DNA of 64,000 nt from Massilia sp. PDC64 (GCF_900101265.1 NZ_FMZS01000008.1:124001-188000), one strand, 5' to 3'. Shown: positions 25,928 through 34,705, counted from the stretch's first letter. Numbers and translations are program-made. The notes: a model not told the origin generated them from the letters alone.

Positions 25928-26266
25928 GTGCCACAAATCGTCATCCTCCCCCATCCCGTCTTCTGCCCCGAAGGCGCCGTGCTCGACGGCCAGAGCGGCA
26001 AGTCGATCTGCGACACGCTGCTCGAGAACGACATCGAGATCGAACACGCCTGCGACCGCGTGTGCGCGTGCACGACGTGCCACGTGATCGTGCGCGAAGG
26101 CTTCGATTCGCTGAACGAGCAGGAGGAAAAGGAAGAGGACATGCTCGACAAGGCCTGGGGCCTGGAGCCGAACTCGCGCCTGTCCTGCCAGGCCATCATC
26201 GCCGACGAAGACCTCGTCGTCGAGATCCCGAAGTACACGATCAACCACGCAGCCGAGAACCACTGA
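25928..26266 (+). CDS. fdx: Adrenodoxin-type 2Fe-2S ferredoxin
   Basis: A 112-residue ferredoxin supplying electrons for cluster assembly on IscU. The cluster ligands are Cys42, Cys48, Cys51 and Cys87, exactly the spacing of E. coli Fdx; Cys46 is the extra conserved cysteine. The start codon is GTG at 25928, 21 bases after hscA and behind AGAGG. Confidence 0.94.
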   Translation: MPQIVILPHPVFCPEGAVLDGQSGKSICDTLLENDIEIEHACDRVCACTTCHVIVREGFDSLNEQEEKEEDMLDKAWGLEPNSRLSCQAIIADEDLVVEIPKYTINHAAENH

Positions 26267-26282
26267 TCACGACGGGGGACAC

Positions 26283-26477
26283 ATGAAGTGGACCGATGTC
26301 ACGGCCATCGCCGAGGCCTTGTACGAACAGCACCCGGACGTCGATCCGGCCACCGTGCGCTTCGTCGACCTGCATAACTGGGTCGTCGCGCTGGACGGCT
26401 TCGACGACGACCGCACGCGCGGCGGCGAGCGCGTTTTGGAAGCCATACAGGCAGCCTGGATAGATGAAGCCCGCTAA
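26283..26477 (+). CDS. iscX: IscX, Fe-S assembly regulator
   Basis: A 64-residue acidic protein with the family signature M-K-W-T-D-V-x-x-I-A-E-A-L and the conserved F-V-D-L-H-N-W-V near the middle. IscX binds IscS and iron and tunes desulfurase activity. It closes the isc operon, and its 3' end overlaps the next gene by 14 bases, so that methyltransferase gene is probably transcribed with it. Confidence 0.93.
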   Translation: MKWTDVTAIAEALYEQHPDVDPATVRFVDLHNWVVALDGFDDDRTRGGERVLEAIQAAWIDEAR

Positions 26478-27339
26478 AAAAGAAGCCCCGACGATTTACC
26501 AGCTGGCCCCGGAAATCAAGCCGGGCCAGTCGATCGAACTGCTGAAGGAACTGCACATCCTCACGCGCGACGGCAAGCTGAACCAGGACAGCCGCCGCAA
26601 GCTGAAGCAGGTCTACCACCTCGTCCAGTTCATCGAACCGCTGCTGAAAGACGTGGGGGAAAACGTCACCGTCGTCGACCACGGCGCCGGCAAGTCCTAC
26701 CTCGGCTTCATCCTGTACGACCTGTTTTTCAAGGGACGGGAGAACGCGGGCCACATCTACGGCATCGAAACGCGCGAAGAACTCGTGCAGAAGTCGACGG
26801 AACTGGCCGCGCGCCTCGGCTTCCCGGGCATGTCGTTCCTGAACCTGTCCGTCGCCGAGTCCACCGAATCCGACAAGTTGCCCGCCACGATCGACGTGGT
26901 GACGGCCCTGCACGCCTGCAACACGGCGACGGACGACGCCATCGATTTCGCGCTGAAGAAGCACGCGAAGCACATCGTGCTCGTGCCGTGCTGCCAGGCG
27001 GAAGTCGCCTCGGTGCTGCGCAAGAACAAGGGCCGCGACCTGGGCCGCAGCGCGCTGACGGAGATCTGGCGCCACCCGATCCACACGCGCGAATTCGGCA
27101 GCCAGATCACGAATGTGCTGCGCTGCCTGCAGCTGGAGGCGCACGGCTACCAGGTCACCGTTACGGAACTGGTGGGCTGGGAGCACTCGATGAAGAACGA
27201 GCTGATCGTCGCCACGTATAAAAACCTGCCGCGCCGCCGGCCGGCCGAGCGCCTGCAGCAGGTGCTCGCCGAAGTCGGCCTCGAAGAACTCTCTTCGCGT
27301 TTCTATACTGAGTCAACGACAAGCGAGCCAACGCCATGA
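26464..27339 (+). CDS. SAM-dependent methyltransferase (Methyltransf_32-like)
   Basis: A 291-residue class-I methyltransferase. The SAM-binding loop is [13 protein letters not shown] (about residues 72-84), followed by Y-G-I-E-T-R-E-E-L, then [12 protein letters not shown] and P-C-C-Q-A-E. These later motifs match a family that also includes the eukaryotic GSTCD/METTL25 proteins. The substrate is unknown. It overlaps iscX and threonine aldolase, so it sits inside one long transcription unit; a link to Fe-S metabolism is only suggested by position. Confidence 0.75.
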   Translation: MKPAKKEAPTIYQLAPEIKPGQSIELLKELHILTRDGKLNQDSRRKLKQVYHLVQFIEPLLKDVGENVTVVDHGAGKSYLGFILYDLFFKGRENAGHIYGIETREELVQKSTELAARLGFPGMSFLNLSVAESTESDKLPATIDVVTALHACNTATDDAIDFALKKHAKHIVLVPCCQAEVASVLRKNKGRDLGRSALTEIWRHPIHTREFGSQITNVLRCLQLEAHGYQVTVTELVGWEHSMKNELIVATYKNLPRRRPAERLQQVLAEVGLEELSSRFYTESTTSEPTP

Positions 27340-28373
27340 GCGACCACCACGACCGCTGGATCGACCTGCGCAGCGACACCGTCACCCAACCGTCCGCCGC
27401 GATGCGCGCGGCGATGGCGGAGGCACCCGTCGGCGACGACGTGTATGCCGACGACCCCACCGTCAACCGCCTGCAGGACTATGCGGCCGAGCTGTTCGGT
27501 TTCGAAGCGGGCCTGTTCGCGCCGAGCGGCACGCAGACGAATCTCATCGCGCTGATGACGCATTGCGGCCGTGGCGACGAATACCTCGTCGGCCAGGAAG
27601 CGCACACGTACAAGTACGAAGGCGGCGGCGCCGCCGTGCTGGGTTCGATCCAGCCGCAGCCGATCGCCAACCAGCCGGACGGCTCGATCGCCATCGCCGA
27701 CATCGCCGCGTACATCAAGCCGGACGACATGCACTTCGCGCGCACCCGCGTGCTGGCGCTGGAAAACACGATCGGCGGCCGCGTGCTGCCGCGCGACTAC
27801 GTGAAGGCGGCGACGGATTTCGCGCATGCGAAAGGTCTCGTCACGCACCTGGACGGCGCCCGCGTGTGCAACGCGGCCGTCAAGCAGGGCATCTCGCTGC
27901 GCGAGGCAACGGCAGGTTTCGACACCGTGTCCGTGTGCCTGTCGAAAGGCCTCGGTGCACCGGTCGGTTCCGTGTTGCTGGGCCCCAGGGCCTTCATCGA
28001 GCAGGGCAAGCGCTGGCGCAAGATGCTGGGCGGCGGCATGCGCCAGGCCGGCGTCATCGCGGCCGCGGCGCACTACGCGCTGGAGCACAATGTCGAACGC
28101 CTCGCCGACGATCACCAGAATGCGGCCGACCTGTCCGCCGGCCTCGCGCGCATCGACGCGCTGAAAGTCACGACGCCGCAGACGAACATTTTCTATGTCG
28201 AGATCCCGGAAGCCGCGTGCGCGCCGCTGCGCGAGGCGTTGAGCCGCCAGGGCATCCGCGCCTCGATCGGCCCGCACACGCGCCTCGTGACGCACCTGGA
28301 CGTGACGGCTGCCGACGTGAAGACGACTGTCGCCGCGTTCGAGGCGTTCTTCCGCGACTGGAAAGCGCAATGA
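27336..28373 (+). CDS. ltaE: Low-specificity L-threonine aldolase
   Basis: A 345-residue PLP enzyme cleaving L-threonine and L-allo-threonine to glycine and acetaldehyde. The N-terminal [10 protein letters not shown], the P-S-G-T-Q-T-N near residue 60 and the PLP-lysine in [12 protein letters not shown] near residue 205 are characteristic. It starts four bases inside the methyltransferase gene and ends four bases inside the next, so all three are coupled. Confidence 0.9.
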   Translation: MSDHHDRWIDLRSDTVTQPSAAMRAAMAEAPVGDDVYADDPTVNRLQDYAAELFGFEAGLFAPSGTQTNLIALMTHCGRGDEYLVGQEAHTYKYEGGGAAVLGSIQPQPIANQPDGSIAIADIAAYIKPDDMHFARTRVLALENTIGGRVLPRDYVKAATDFAHAKGLVTHLDGARVCNAAVKQGISLREATAGFDTVSVCLSKGLGAPVGSVLLGPRAFIEQGKRWRKMLGGGMRQAGVIAAAAHYALEHNVERLADDHQNAADLSAGLARIDALKVTTPQTNIFYVEIPEAACAPLREALSRQGIRASIGPHTRLVTHLDVTAADVKTTVAAFEAFFRDWKAQ

Positions 28374-29080
28374 GCGAAGAGGGCATCCGCCTCGCCAAGC
28401 GCGTGGCCGAAACCGTGCCGTGTTCGCGCGGCGAAGCCGAACGCTATATCGCGGGCGGCTGGGTGACGGTCGACGGCGCCGTCGTCGAAGACCCCGCAAC
28501 GCGCGTGACGGCCGCGCAGGCCGTTGCGCTGCTGCCGGGCGCGGAACCCGTGGAGCCGGCGCCGGTGACGATCCTGCTGCACAAGCCGGCCGGCGTCGAC
28601 GCGGCCGGTGCGCTGGCGCTGATCGCACCCGAGACGCTGGCCGCGTCGCCCAATGCGCGCTTTTTGCGCCGGCACCTGGCGCGGCTGACCGTCGTCACGC
28701 CGCTGGAACCGGAAGCGAGCGGTCTGCTCGTGCTGAGCCAGGACTGGCGCGTGACGCGCAAGCTGGTCGAGGACGGCGCCCGCGTCGAACAGGAATATGT
28801 GGCCGAGGTGACGGGCGCCATCGCCGAGGATGGCTTGTCTCGCCTGAACGCGAGCATGCGCGTGCAGGGCAGGACAACCGTGCCGCTGAAGGCCAGCTGG
28901 CAAAGCGAGGCGCGGCTGCGGCTGGCCGGCAAGGATGTCCGGCCGGGGCAGGTCGCCGCGATGTGCGCCGAGGTCGGCTTGAGCGTGAAGTCGCTGCGCC
29001 GGCTGCGCATCGGGCGCGTGGCGCTGGGCCAGCTGCCGGTCGGGCGCTGGCGCTACCTGCACGAGACCGAACGGTTCTGA
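28370..29080 (+). CDS. RsuA/RluF-like pseudouridine synthase with altered catalytic motif
   Basis: A 236-residue protein with an N-terminal S4 RNA-binding domain (residues 5-60) and a C-terminal pseudouridine synthase fold. RsuA-family enzymes carry a catalytic Asp in G-R-L-D-x-x-S/T-x-G-L-L. The equivalent stretch here is T-P-L-E-P-E-A-S-G-L-L-V-L (residues 110-122), so Glu113 replaces the Asp. It may be inactive or an RNA-binding relic of the enzyme. It starts inside the aldolase stop codon (ATGA). Confidence 0.72.
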   Translation: MSEEGIRLAKRVAETVPCSRGEAERYIAGGWVTVDGAVVEDPATRVTAAQAVALLPGAEPVEPAPVTILLHKPAGVDAAGALALIAPETLAASPNARFLRRHLARLTVVTPLEPEASGLLVLSQDWRVTRKLVEDGARVEQEYVAEVTGAIAEDGLSRLNASMRVQGRTTVPLKASWQSEARLRLAGKDVRPGQVAAMCAEVGLSVKSLRRLRIGRVALGQLPVGRWRYLHETERF

Positions 29081-29082
29081 CG

Positions 29083-30033
29083 ATGCGGCGCGCCGGACGA
29101 CTTCTGCCGCTGCTGGCGTTGTGGACGGGCGTCGCCTGTGCGGGCGGCGTCGATCCGCTCACGGCGGACATCAACGCGCGCGACGCGCTGCGTTTCGCCG
29201 CGTTGATGCAGGATGGCGCCGTGCCGACGGCGGACGCGCTGCAGCGGGGCTACCTGGATGGTGCGGGGCCTGGCGTGAAGCTCTTCACCCCCGGACGCAT
29301 CCGCGACGCGCAGCACCTCGCGGCGGTGGTCGCCAAAAAGCCGGACACCTACCGGTACGCGATCCGCGCCTGCCTGCCGCAGTTACCAATCCTGCGCGCC
29401 GACCTGCGCGCAATCTATCTCGCGTTTGCGGGCCTGCTGCCGGAACGTCCGCTGCCCGCCATCGACGTCGTCTTCGGCGCCGGCAATTCCGGCGGCACGG
29501 CCGACAGCGACAGGCAGGCGCTCGGCCTCGAAGTCACCTGTCCACCCGGCACTACGCCCGAGCAGTTTCGCACGACGATGCGCGGCTTCTTCGCGCACGA
29601 GACGGTGCACACGTGGCAGGCCGACGAAACGCCGGCGGCGCTCGCCGATCTGCTGGTGAGCCAGGCATTGCGCGAGGGCGGCGCGGACTATCTCGCGACC
29701 CTGGTCACCGGCGAGATTCCCCATCTCGACCGCGACGCCTGGGCGCGGCCGCGGGAAGCGTGGCTGTGGCAGGAATTCCAGCGCGACCGCGAGGCCATCC
29801 GCGGCGGCGGCGCCGACGTGAACAAACTGATCGCCAGCCCGCACTTCCGCCGCTGGTTCGTGAACTGCGGCTCCGCGCCCGAGGGTTGGCCATGCGAGGC
29901 CGGCTACTGGATCGGCATGCGCATCGCGGAAGCCTACGTGGCGCGCGCATCCGACAAGCGCGCCGCGATCCGCGACCTGCTCGAACTCAAGGATCCGGCG
30001 GCGATCCTGAAGGCCAGCGGCTACGGCCTGTAA
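29083..30033 (+). CDS. Secreted HExxH metallopeptidase-like protein
   Basis: A 316-residue exported protein. A signal peptide ends near residue 20 (A-C-A). The zinc motif is A-H-E-T-V-H-T-W at about residues 170-177, with a probable third ligand Glu in R-E-G-G-A-D-Y about 30 residues later; this pattern occurs in DUF2268-type putative zinc proteases. Four cysteines in the C-terminal half could form disulfides. The substrate is unknown. It starts two bases after the pseudouridine synthase stop. Confidence 0.68.
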   Translation: MRRAGRLLPLLALWTGVACAGGVDPLTADINARDALRFAALMQDGAVPTADALQRGYLDGAGPGVKLFTPGRIRDAQHLAAVVAKKPDTYRYAIRACLPQLPILRADLRAIYLAFAGLLPERPLPAIDVVFGAGNSGGTADSDRQALGLEVTCPPGTTPEQFRTTMRGFFAHETVHTWQADETPAALADLLVSQALREGGADYLATLVTGEIPHLDRDAWARPREAWLWQEFQRDREAIRGGGADVNKLIASPHFRRWFVNCGSAPEGWPCEAGYWIGMRIAEAYVARASDKRAAIRDLLELKDPAAILKASGYGL

Positions 30034-30038
30034 GCCGT

Positions 30039-30761
30039 TCACGCGACGAAGCCCCCGTCGATCGTCAGCGACGCCCCGTTGACGTATCCCGCCTCGTTCC
30101 CGACGAGGTAAGCCACCAGCCCCGCGATTTCGGCATCCTGCCCCATCCGGCCCACAGGGATCTGCGCACGCAAGTAGGCGCGCGTGGCCTCGTCCGCGAC
30201 GATCTCCGTCTCCGTCGGCCCCGGCTGCACATTGTTCACCGTGATGCCGCGCGGCCCCAGGTCGCGCGCGAGCCCGCGCGTGAGGCCGGCGACGGCAGCC
30301 TTGCTCATCGCGTACAACGCCACGCCCGGACTGCCCGCACGGTCCGCCACCATGCTCCCGATGTTGACGATGCGTCCGCCGTCTCCCATGTGCGGCGCGG
30401 CCGCCTGCGTGGCGACGAACAGCGCGCGCACGTTGACGGCGGCGATGCGGTCGTAGTCGTCGAGCGTCGTCTCCGCAAGATCCTTGTGCACGAGGATGCC
30501 CGCGCTGTTGACGAGGATGTCGATGCGGCCGAACTGCGCCACCACGCCCGCGATGGCCTGCTGCAGCGCCTGCGCGTCGGCGCTGTCGACGCGCAGGGGC
30601 AGGGCACGGCCGCCTGCGGCGTCGATGCTTGCCGCCAGTTGCAGCGCGCGGTCGTGCGCGCTGACGTACGTGAACGCGACGGTGGCGCCGTCGGCCGCGA
30701 GGCGGCGGACGATGGCGGCGCCGATGCCGCGCGAGCCGCCGGTGACGAATGCGATTTTCAT
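30039..30761 (-). CDS. Short-chain dehydrogenase/reductase
   Basis: A 240-residue Rossmann-fold oxidoreductase of the FabG type. The cofactor loop is T-G-G-S-R-G-I-G (residues 7-14), the catalytic Tyr and Lys are in Y-A-M-S-K-A-A, and G-G-F-V-A closes the chain. It reduces a carbonyl or oxidises an alcohol with NADP(H); the substrate is unknown. It is divergent from a TetR gene across an 83-base gap packed with paired operators, so that regulator almost certainly controls it. Confidence 0.88.
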   Translation of the reverse strand: MKIAFVTGGSRGIGAAIVRRLAADGATVAFTYVSAHDRALQLAASIDAAGGRALPLRVDSADAQALQQAIAGVVAQFGRIDILVNSAGILVHKDLAETTLDDYDRIAAVNVRALFVATQAAAPHMGDGGRIVNIGSMVADRAGSPGVALYAMSKAAVAGLTRGLARDLGPRGITVNNVQPGPTETEIVADEATRAYLRAQIPVGRMGQDAEIAGLVAYLVGNEAGYVNGASLTIDGGFVA

Positions 30762-30773
30762 GGAGCGTCCTTT

Positions 30774-30835
30774 CTTGACTGATTGGTCCAAAATGGAGAA
30801 TCGATTATACTTTTATTTTGGACTGGCTAGTCAAG
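30774..30835. promoter_or_regulatory. Twin TetR operators between divergent SDR and TetR promoters
   Basis: Two 21-base sites in opposite orientation, 30774-30794 and 30815-30835, share CTTGACT-N5-GTCCAAAAT (16 of 21 identical). Between and across them lie a rightward promoter TTGGTC-N17-TATACT (30783-30788 and 30806-30811) and a leftward TTGACT/TATAAT pair (30834-30829 and 30809-30804, spacer 19). Each operator covers one -35 element, so one repressor can shut both promoters. Confidence 0.75.
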
Positions 30836-30844
30836 ATTAAAAAC

Positions 30845-31450
30845 ATGGCACGAACGAAGGTATTCGATCCGGCCGCGGCGCTCGATGCGGCCGTGCGGGT
30901 GTTCTGGGAACAGGGGTACGAGGCAACGTCCACGGACGACCTGGTGCGCGCGATGGGCATCGGCCGCCAGAGCATGTACGACACGTTCGGCGACAAGAAG
31001 CAGCTGTATCTCGCCGCGCTGGCCCGCTACACGGAGACGGGCGGCGCAGCGCTGCGGCAGCGGCTCGCGGCCGGACCGTCGCCGCTGGGCGCGCTGGAAG
31101 CGTTCCTGGGCGAGATCGCCGGCGCGGACGCGGCCCTGCGCGCGCGCGGCTGCCTCAGCGTCAACGCGGTCGCGGAATTCGGCCAGGCCGAGCCCGACGT
31201 GCAGGCGCACATCGAGCGTTCGCAACAGGTGACGGAAGCGATCTTCGCGGAGCAGCTCCTGCGTGCGCGCCAGGCGGGCGAACTGGCGCCCGGTCTCGAT
31301 CCTGCAGAGGCCGCGCATTTCATCCACACCGCGATCCGCGGCATGCGCATCAGCGCGAAGGCGGGCGCCGGCGCCGCGCAACTCGGCGCGACGGTGGACT
31401 TCGTCATGGCCGCACTGAAGGCACGCGCGACACCCGTCGCGGAAGTCTGA
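30845..31450 (+). CDS. TetR-family repressor
   Basis: A 201-residue regulator. The N-terminal helix-turn-helix (residues 8-55) reads A-A-V-R-V-F-W-E-Q-G-Y-E-A-T-S, then R-Q-S-M-Y-D-T-F-G-D-K, and the C-terminal domain is of the type seen in the AcrR/NemR-like branch. It probably represses itself and the divergent SDR gene, with release by a reactive or electrophilic compound (inference). I chose ATG 30845, which begins M-A-R-T-K, just after the second operator. Confidence 0.87.
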   Translation: MARTKVFDPAAALDAAVRVFWEQGYEATSTDDLVRAMGIGRQSMYDTFGDKKQLYLAALARYTETGGAALRQRLAAGPSPLGALEAFLGEIAGADAALRARGCLSVNAVAEFGQAEPDVQAHIERSQQVTEAIFAEQLLRARQAGELAPGLDPAEAAHFIHTAIRGMRISAKAGAGAAQLGATVDFVMAALKARATPVAEV

Positions 31451-31453
31451 GCG

Positions 31454-31921
31454 TCAGCCTTCCGTCTTGCCGGCCGCGTCGATCAGGTTGTCGCGCAGCC
31501 GCACGATGGCCTTCTGCAGCTGCGGGAATTCTTCCGGACTCAGGCCCGAGGCGGCCACCGTCTGCTTACCGAACCCGAGGCCCTTTTCGCGCAGCGCGCG
31601 GCCCGCGTCCGTGAGGGAGATGCGGACGTTGCGTTCGTCTTCCTTGTCGCGCTCGCGGCGCACATACCCCATCGCTTCCAGCCGCTTGAGCATCGGCGTC
31701 ACCGTGCTCGGTTCCAGGAACAGTTTTTCGCTCAAGGCCTTGACCGTCTGCTGGTCCTCTTCCCACAGCGCGATGATCGCCAGGTATTGCGGATAGGTGA
31801 GGCCCAGCGCGTCCAGCACGGGCTTGTACACGCGCGAATACGCGAGATTCGTCGAGTAGATGGCGAAGCACATGAAGTCCGCCATGCGGGCCGCTTTGGC
31901 ACGGGTGTCGTTGTCAGACAT
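31454..31921 (-). CDS. OhrR-like MarR regulator
   Basis: A 155-residue MarR-family repressor of the organic-peroxide-sensing type. The N-terminal M-C-F-A-I-Y-S-T-N-L-A-Y-S-R-V-Y-K-P stretch is that of OhrR, and the single reactive Cys (about residue 18) is in the sensor position. The usual target, an ohr gene, is absent; instead a glutathione S-transferase gene is divergent across 117 bases with matching operators on both sides. It ends four bases from the convergent TetR gene. Confidence 0.83.
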   Translation of the reverse strand: MSDNDTRAKAARMADFMCFAIYSTNLAYSRVYKPVLDALGLTYPQYLAIIALWEEDQQTVKALSEKLFLEPSTVTPMLKRLEAMGYVRRERDKEDERNVRISLTDAGRALREKGLGFGKQTVAASGLSPEEFPQLQKAIVRLRDNLIDAAGKTEG

Positions 31922-31935
31922 GATTATCCAGGAAA

Positions 31936-32027
31936 TTATCGTGATAACGATTATCGTACTTGAAATTCGCGATCCGCGCTGCTAGACTTCGCAAAAATAC
32001 TTATCTCGATAAACGTTATCTCGATAA
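31936..32027. promoter_or_regulatory. Repeated palindromic operators of the OhrR-like regulator
   Basis: TTATCGTGATAA (31936-31947) lies by the regulator gene, followed by a further TTATCG half at 31951-31956. TTATCTCGATAA occurs twice by the GST gene (32001-32012 and 32016-32027), 15 bases apart. The last copy ends two bases before the GGAG ribosome-binding site of the GST gene. All share TTATC-N2-GATAA. Confidence 0.72.
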
Positions 32028-32038
32028 TGGAGTCCGCC

Positions 32039-32683
32039 ATGAAACTGTACGACGCCGCCATCTCGTCCGCCTCCGCGCGGGTCCGCATCGCGTTCGCGCT
32101 GAAGGGCCTGCACGTCGACCGCATCCCCGTCGGGATCGTGGGCGAGGGTGCGGAGAACCGCCGGCCGGCCTACCTGGACGTGAATCCGCAAGGCCTCGTG
32201 CCGGCGCTGCTGACGGACGACGGCGTGCTGCTGACGCAATCGCTGGCGATCATCGAGTACCTGGACGAGATCCAGCCGCAGGCGCCGCTGCTGCCGGACG
32301 ATCCGGCGACGCGGGCCTGGGTGCGCGCGTTCGTGCTGGCCGTGCTGGCCGAAACGCATGCGCTGGTGACGCCCCGTGTGATCAACCATCTCGCGACGAT
32401 GCCGGGCTTCGACGAGTCGACCGCGCCCGCATGGCGCCGTCACTGGATGGAAGAGGGGATCGATGCGCTGGAGGCGCTGCTGGCGCGCCGCCATGCCGTG
32501 ACGCCGAGCCGCTTCTGTGCGGGCGACACGCCGGGCCTCGCGGACGTCTTCCTGTTCCCGCAGGCGCTGAACGCGGCACGCGCGGGCCTGCCGCTGGCGC
32601 GCTGGTCGCACGTCGAGGCCGTTTTCGCGCGCCTGGCCGACATCCCCGCGTTCAGGGATCACGCACAAGTCACGGCAGGGTAA
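32039..32683 (+). CDS. Glutathione S-transferase, zeta/MAI-like
   Basis: A 214-residue GST with a thioredoxin-like N-domain (S-S-A-S-A-R-V-R-I-A-F-A-L-K-G, N-P-Q-G-L-V-P-A) and helical C-domain. Its N-terminus resembles maleylacetoacetate isomerases, but it is regulated on its own by an OhrR-like repressor, which suggests a role in detoxifying peroxides or electrophiles rather than tyrosine breakdown. ATG 32039 is six bases after GGAG; an ATG at 32027 would overlap the operator. The 3' end overlaps the convergent kinase gene by 14 bases. Confidence 0.82.
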   Translation: MKLYDAAISSASARVRIAFALKGLHVDRIPVGIVGEGAENRRPAYLDVNPQGLVPALLTDDGVLLTQSLAIIEYLDEIQPQAPLLPDDPATRAWVRAFVLAVLAETHALVTPRVINHLATMPGFDESTAPAWRRHWMEEGIDALEALLARRHAVTPSRFCAGDTPGLADVFLFPQALNAARAGLPLARWSHVEAVFARLADIPAFRDHAQVTAG

Positions 32684-33968
32684 GGCGCGCCTCCAGCCCG
32701 CCTTCCGGCCGGTTGTGCAAGGTGAGCGTTCCGCCAAGACTGCCCGCCAGCTGGCGCGCGATGGCGAGGCCGAGGCCCGTGCCGCCCGTGTCGCGGTTGC
32801 GCGAGCCCTCCAGGCGGAAGAACGGTTCGAACACGGCTTCCAGCTGGTCGGCGGGGATGCCCGGGCCGTTGTCCAGCACGCGGACGAGGACCGCGCCCTG
32901 GCTGTCCCGCCCCGCGACGATGTCGGCGCTGCCGCCGTAGCGCAGCGCGTTGTCGACGAGGTTGCCGATGATCCGCCGCAGCGCCTTCGGGCGCGTCTGC
33001 ACCGGAGAACCGATGCGGCCTTCCAGGTGCACGGCGCTGCCCGCGTCGCGGTAGTCCAGCACGAGGCTGTCGAGCTGGGCGTCGAGGTCGATGGCGCGCG
33101 CCGGTTCCCGTTCGCCGTGCATGGCGCGCGCGTAGCCGATGCCGTCCTTGACGAGACCTTGCAGTTCCTCGAGGTCGGCGCGCAGTTTCGGCTGCTGGGC
33201 TTCGTCGTCCATCATGTCCACGCGCAGGCGCATGCGTGTGATCGGCGTCTGCAGGTCGTGCGAGATGGCGGCGAGGATGCGCACGCGCTCGTCGACGTAG
33301 GCGGCGATGCGCTTCTGCATGGCGTTGAACGCGCGCGCGGAACGCAGCACTTCGGACGGGCCGCGTTCCGGCAGTTCGACGGGACGCAGGTCCGGGCCGA
33401 GCGCGTCGGCCGCCTCGGCCAGCGCGCGCAGCGGCCGCACGGCCTGGCGCACCGCGAACCAGCAGCACGCGGCGAGGATCGCCAGCTGCGCGGCCAGCAC
33501 GTACGGCAGCCACGGCGACAGCGGGACGCCGCGCATCGGCTGCACGTCGATGGTCAACGGCGAGCCGTCCGACAGGCGCAGGTGAACCTGCATGCGGCCC
33601 TCGTTCCCGAGACCGTTCACGGACAGCGGATAGCTGCGGCCGATCCCCTGCTCGATCGAGTGCGCGATCTGGGCGGACAGCTTCTCGTCCGGCATCGCGC
33701 CCGCCGTTTCGCCCGGCCCGAGGATGAAGCGGTAGCTGCGCCGCGCGAGACGGGGCAGCCAGGCCGGCCGCTCGGCCGCGGGCAACAGGTCGAGCAGGGC
33801 GACGGAGCTCGCGACCTCGCGTTCCACGTAGCCCATCATCAAATTCGTCGTCGCCTGGTCGCGCTCCGTGAACGTCAGCGCGACGGACAGGCCCTGCGCC
33901 AGCGCGAGGCCCGCGAACAGGATCAATGCCAAACGCGCATACAGGCTGCGCGGCCACCAGGGTTTCAT
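32670..33968 (-). CDS. Sensor histidine kinase, EnvZ-like
   Basis: A 432-residue inner-membrane sensor. Membrane segments at about residues 11-33 and 156-174 enclose a periplasmic domain of roughly 120 residues. A HAMP region (about 175-228) is followed by the phosphoacceptor His237 in A-A-I-S-H-D-L-Q-T-P and the ATP-binding N, G1 and G2 boxes (D-N-A-L-R-Y-G, D-N-G-P-G-I-P, G-T-G-L-G-L-A-I). It is the partner of the response regulator encoded directly upstream with a four-base overlap. The signal is unknown. Confidence 0.9.
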   Translation of the reverse strand: MKPWWPRSLYARLALILFAGLALAQGLSVALTFTERDQATTNLMMGYVEREVASSVALLDLLPAAERPAWLPRLARRSYRFILGPGETAGAMPDEKLSAQIAHSIEQGIGRSYPLSVNGLGNEGRMQVHLRLSDGSPLTIDVQPMRGVPLSPWLPYVLAAQLAILAACCWFAVRQAVRPLRALAEAADALGPDLRPVELPERGPSEVLRSARAFNAMQKRIAAYVDERVRILAAISHDLQTPITRMRLRVDMMDDEAQQPKLRADLEELQGLVKDGIGYARAMHGEREPARAIDLDAQLDSLVLDYRDAGSAVHLEGRIGSPVQTRPKALRRIIGNLVDNALRYGGSADIVAGRDSQGAVLVRVLDNGPGIPADQLEAVFEPFFRLEGSRNRDTGGTGLGLAIARQLAGSLGGTLTLHNRPEGGLEARLTLP

Positions 33969-34705
33969 GTCCGGCCTTCCAGGATCGTCACCTCGGCCGA
34001 GAACACATAGCCTTCGTTGCGCAGCGTCTTGATGTAGCGGGGTTCGCGCGCGCCGTCGCCCAGGCGCTGGCGCAGGCGGCTCACGAGCAGGTCGATCGAG
34101 CGGTCGAAGAATTCCGCGTCGTTGCCGTGCGTGAGGCCCATCAGCTGGTCGCGCGACAGCACGCGCTGCGGATGGTCGAGGAACACGCGCAGCAGGCGGT
34201 ATTCCGCACCGCTCATCGCGACCTCGACGCCATTCTCATCGAGCAGGTGGCGGCCGACCGTGTCGAGGCGCCAGTCGCCGAACGCGATCAGCTTCGCGGC
34301 TTCCGTCACCTGCAGGTTCGGCGGCAGCATGCGCGTGCGGCGCAGGACGGCGCGGATGCGGGCCAGCAGTTCGCGCACGGCGAACGGTTTCGGCACGTAG
34401 TCGTCCGCGCCGAGCTCCAGGCCGACGACGCGGTCCGTCTCGTCGTCGCGTGCCGTCAGCATCACGATCGGGATCGCGCGGTGCTTGCCGGCGCGCAGTT
34501 CGCGGCACAAGGTGAGGCCGTCCTCGCCGGGCATCATGATGTCGAGCAGGATCAGGTCGGGCGTCGCGTGCATCAGCGCGTTGCGCATTTCCCGGCCGTT
34601 CGCGGCCAGCGTGACCCGCAGCCCCTGCTTTTCCAGGTAGGCGCCGACCAGTTCGCGGATGCCGCGGTCGTCGTCGACGACCAGCACGTGATCGGTCTCG
34701 TTCAT
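33965..34705 (-). CDS. OmpR-family response regulator
   Basis: A 246-residue DNA-binding response regulator. The receiver domain has Asp11-Asp12, the phosphoacceptor Asp55 (L-L-D-I-M-M-P-G) and Lys106 in V-P-K-P-F. The C-terminal winged helix ends in L-R-N-E-G-Y-V-F, in which Asn-Glu replaces the more common Gly-Arg/Val. It is cotranscribed with the kinase and divergent from the CcdA-like gene. GACACAT repeats in the shared gap are candidate binding sites. ATG 34705 follows AGGAGAG. Confidence 0.9.
   Translation of the reverse strand: MNETDHVLVVDDDRGIRELVGAYLEKQGLRVTLAANGREMRNALMHATPDLILLDIMMPGEDGLTLCRELRAGKHRAIPIVMLTARDDETDRVVGLELGADDYVPKPFAVRELLARIRAVLRRTRMLPPNLQVTEAAKLIAFGDWRLDTVGRHLLDENGVEVAMSGAEYRLLRVFLDHPQRVLSRDQLMGLTHGNDAEFFDRSIDLLVSRLRQRLGDGAREPRYIKTLRNEGYVFSAEVTILEGRT

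Noticed and set aside
24023-26263. A 746-codon minus-strand open frame opposite hscA and fdx
   Set aside because: It mirrors the codon pattern of hscA (GC-rich third positions) and contains no recognisable domain; hscA is certain.
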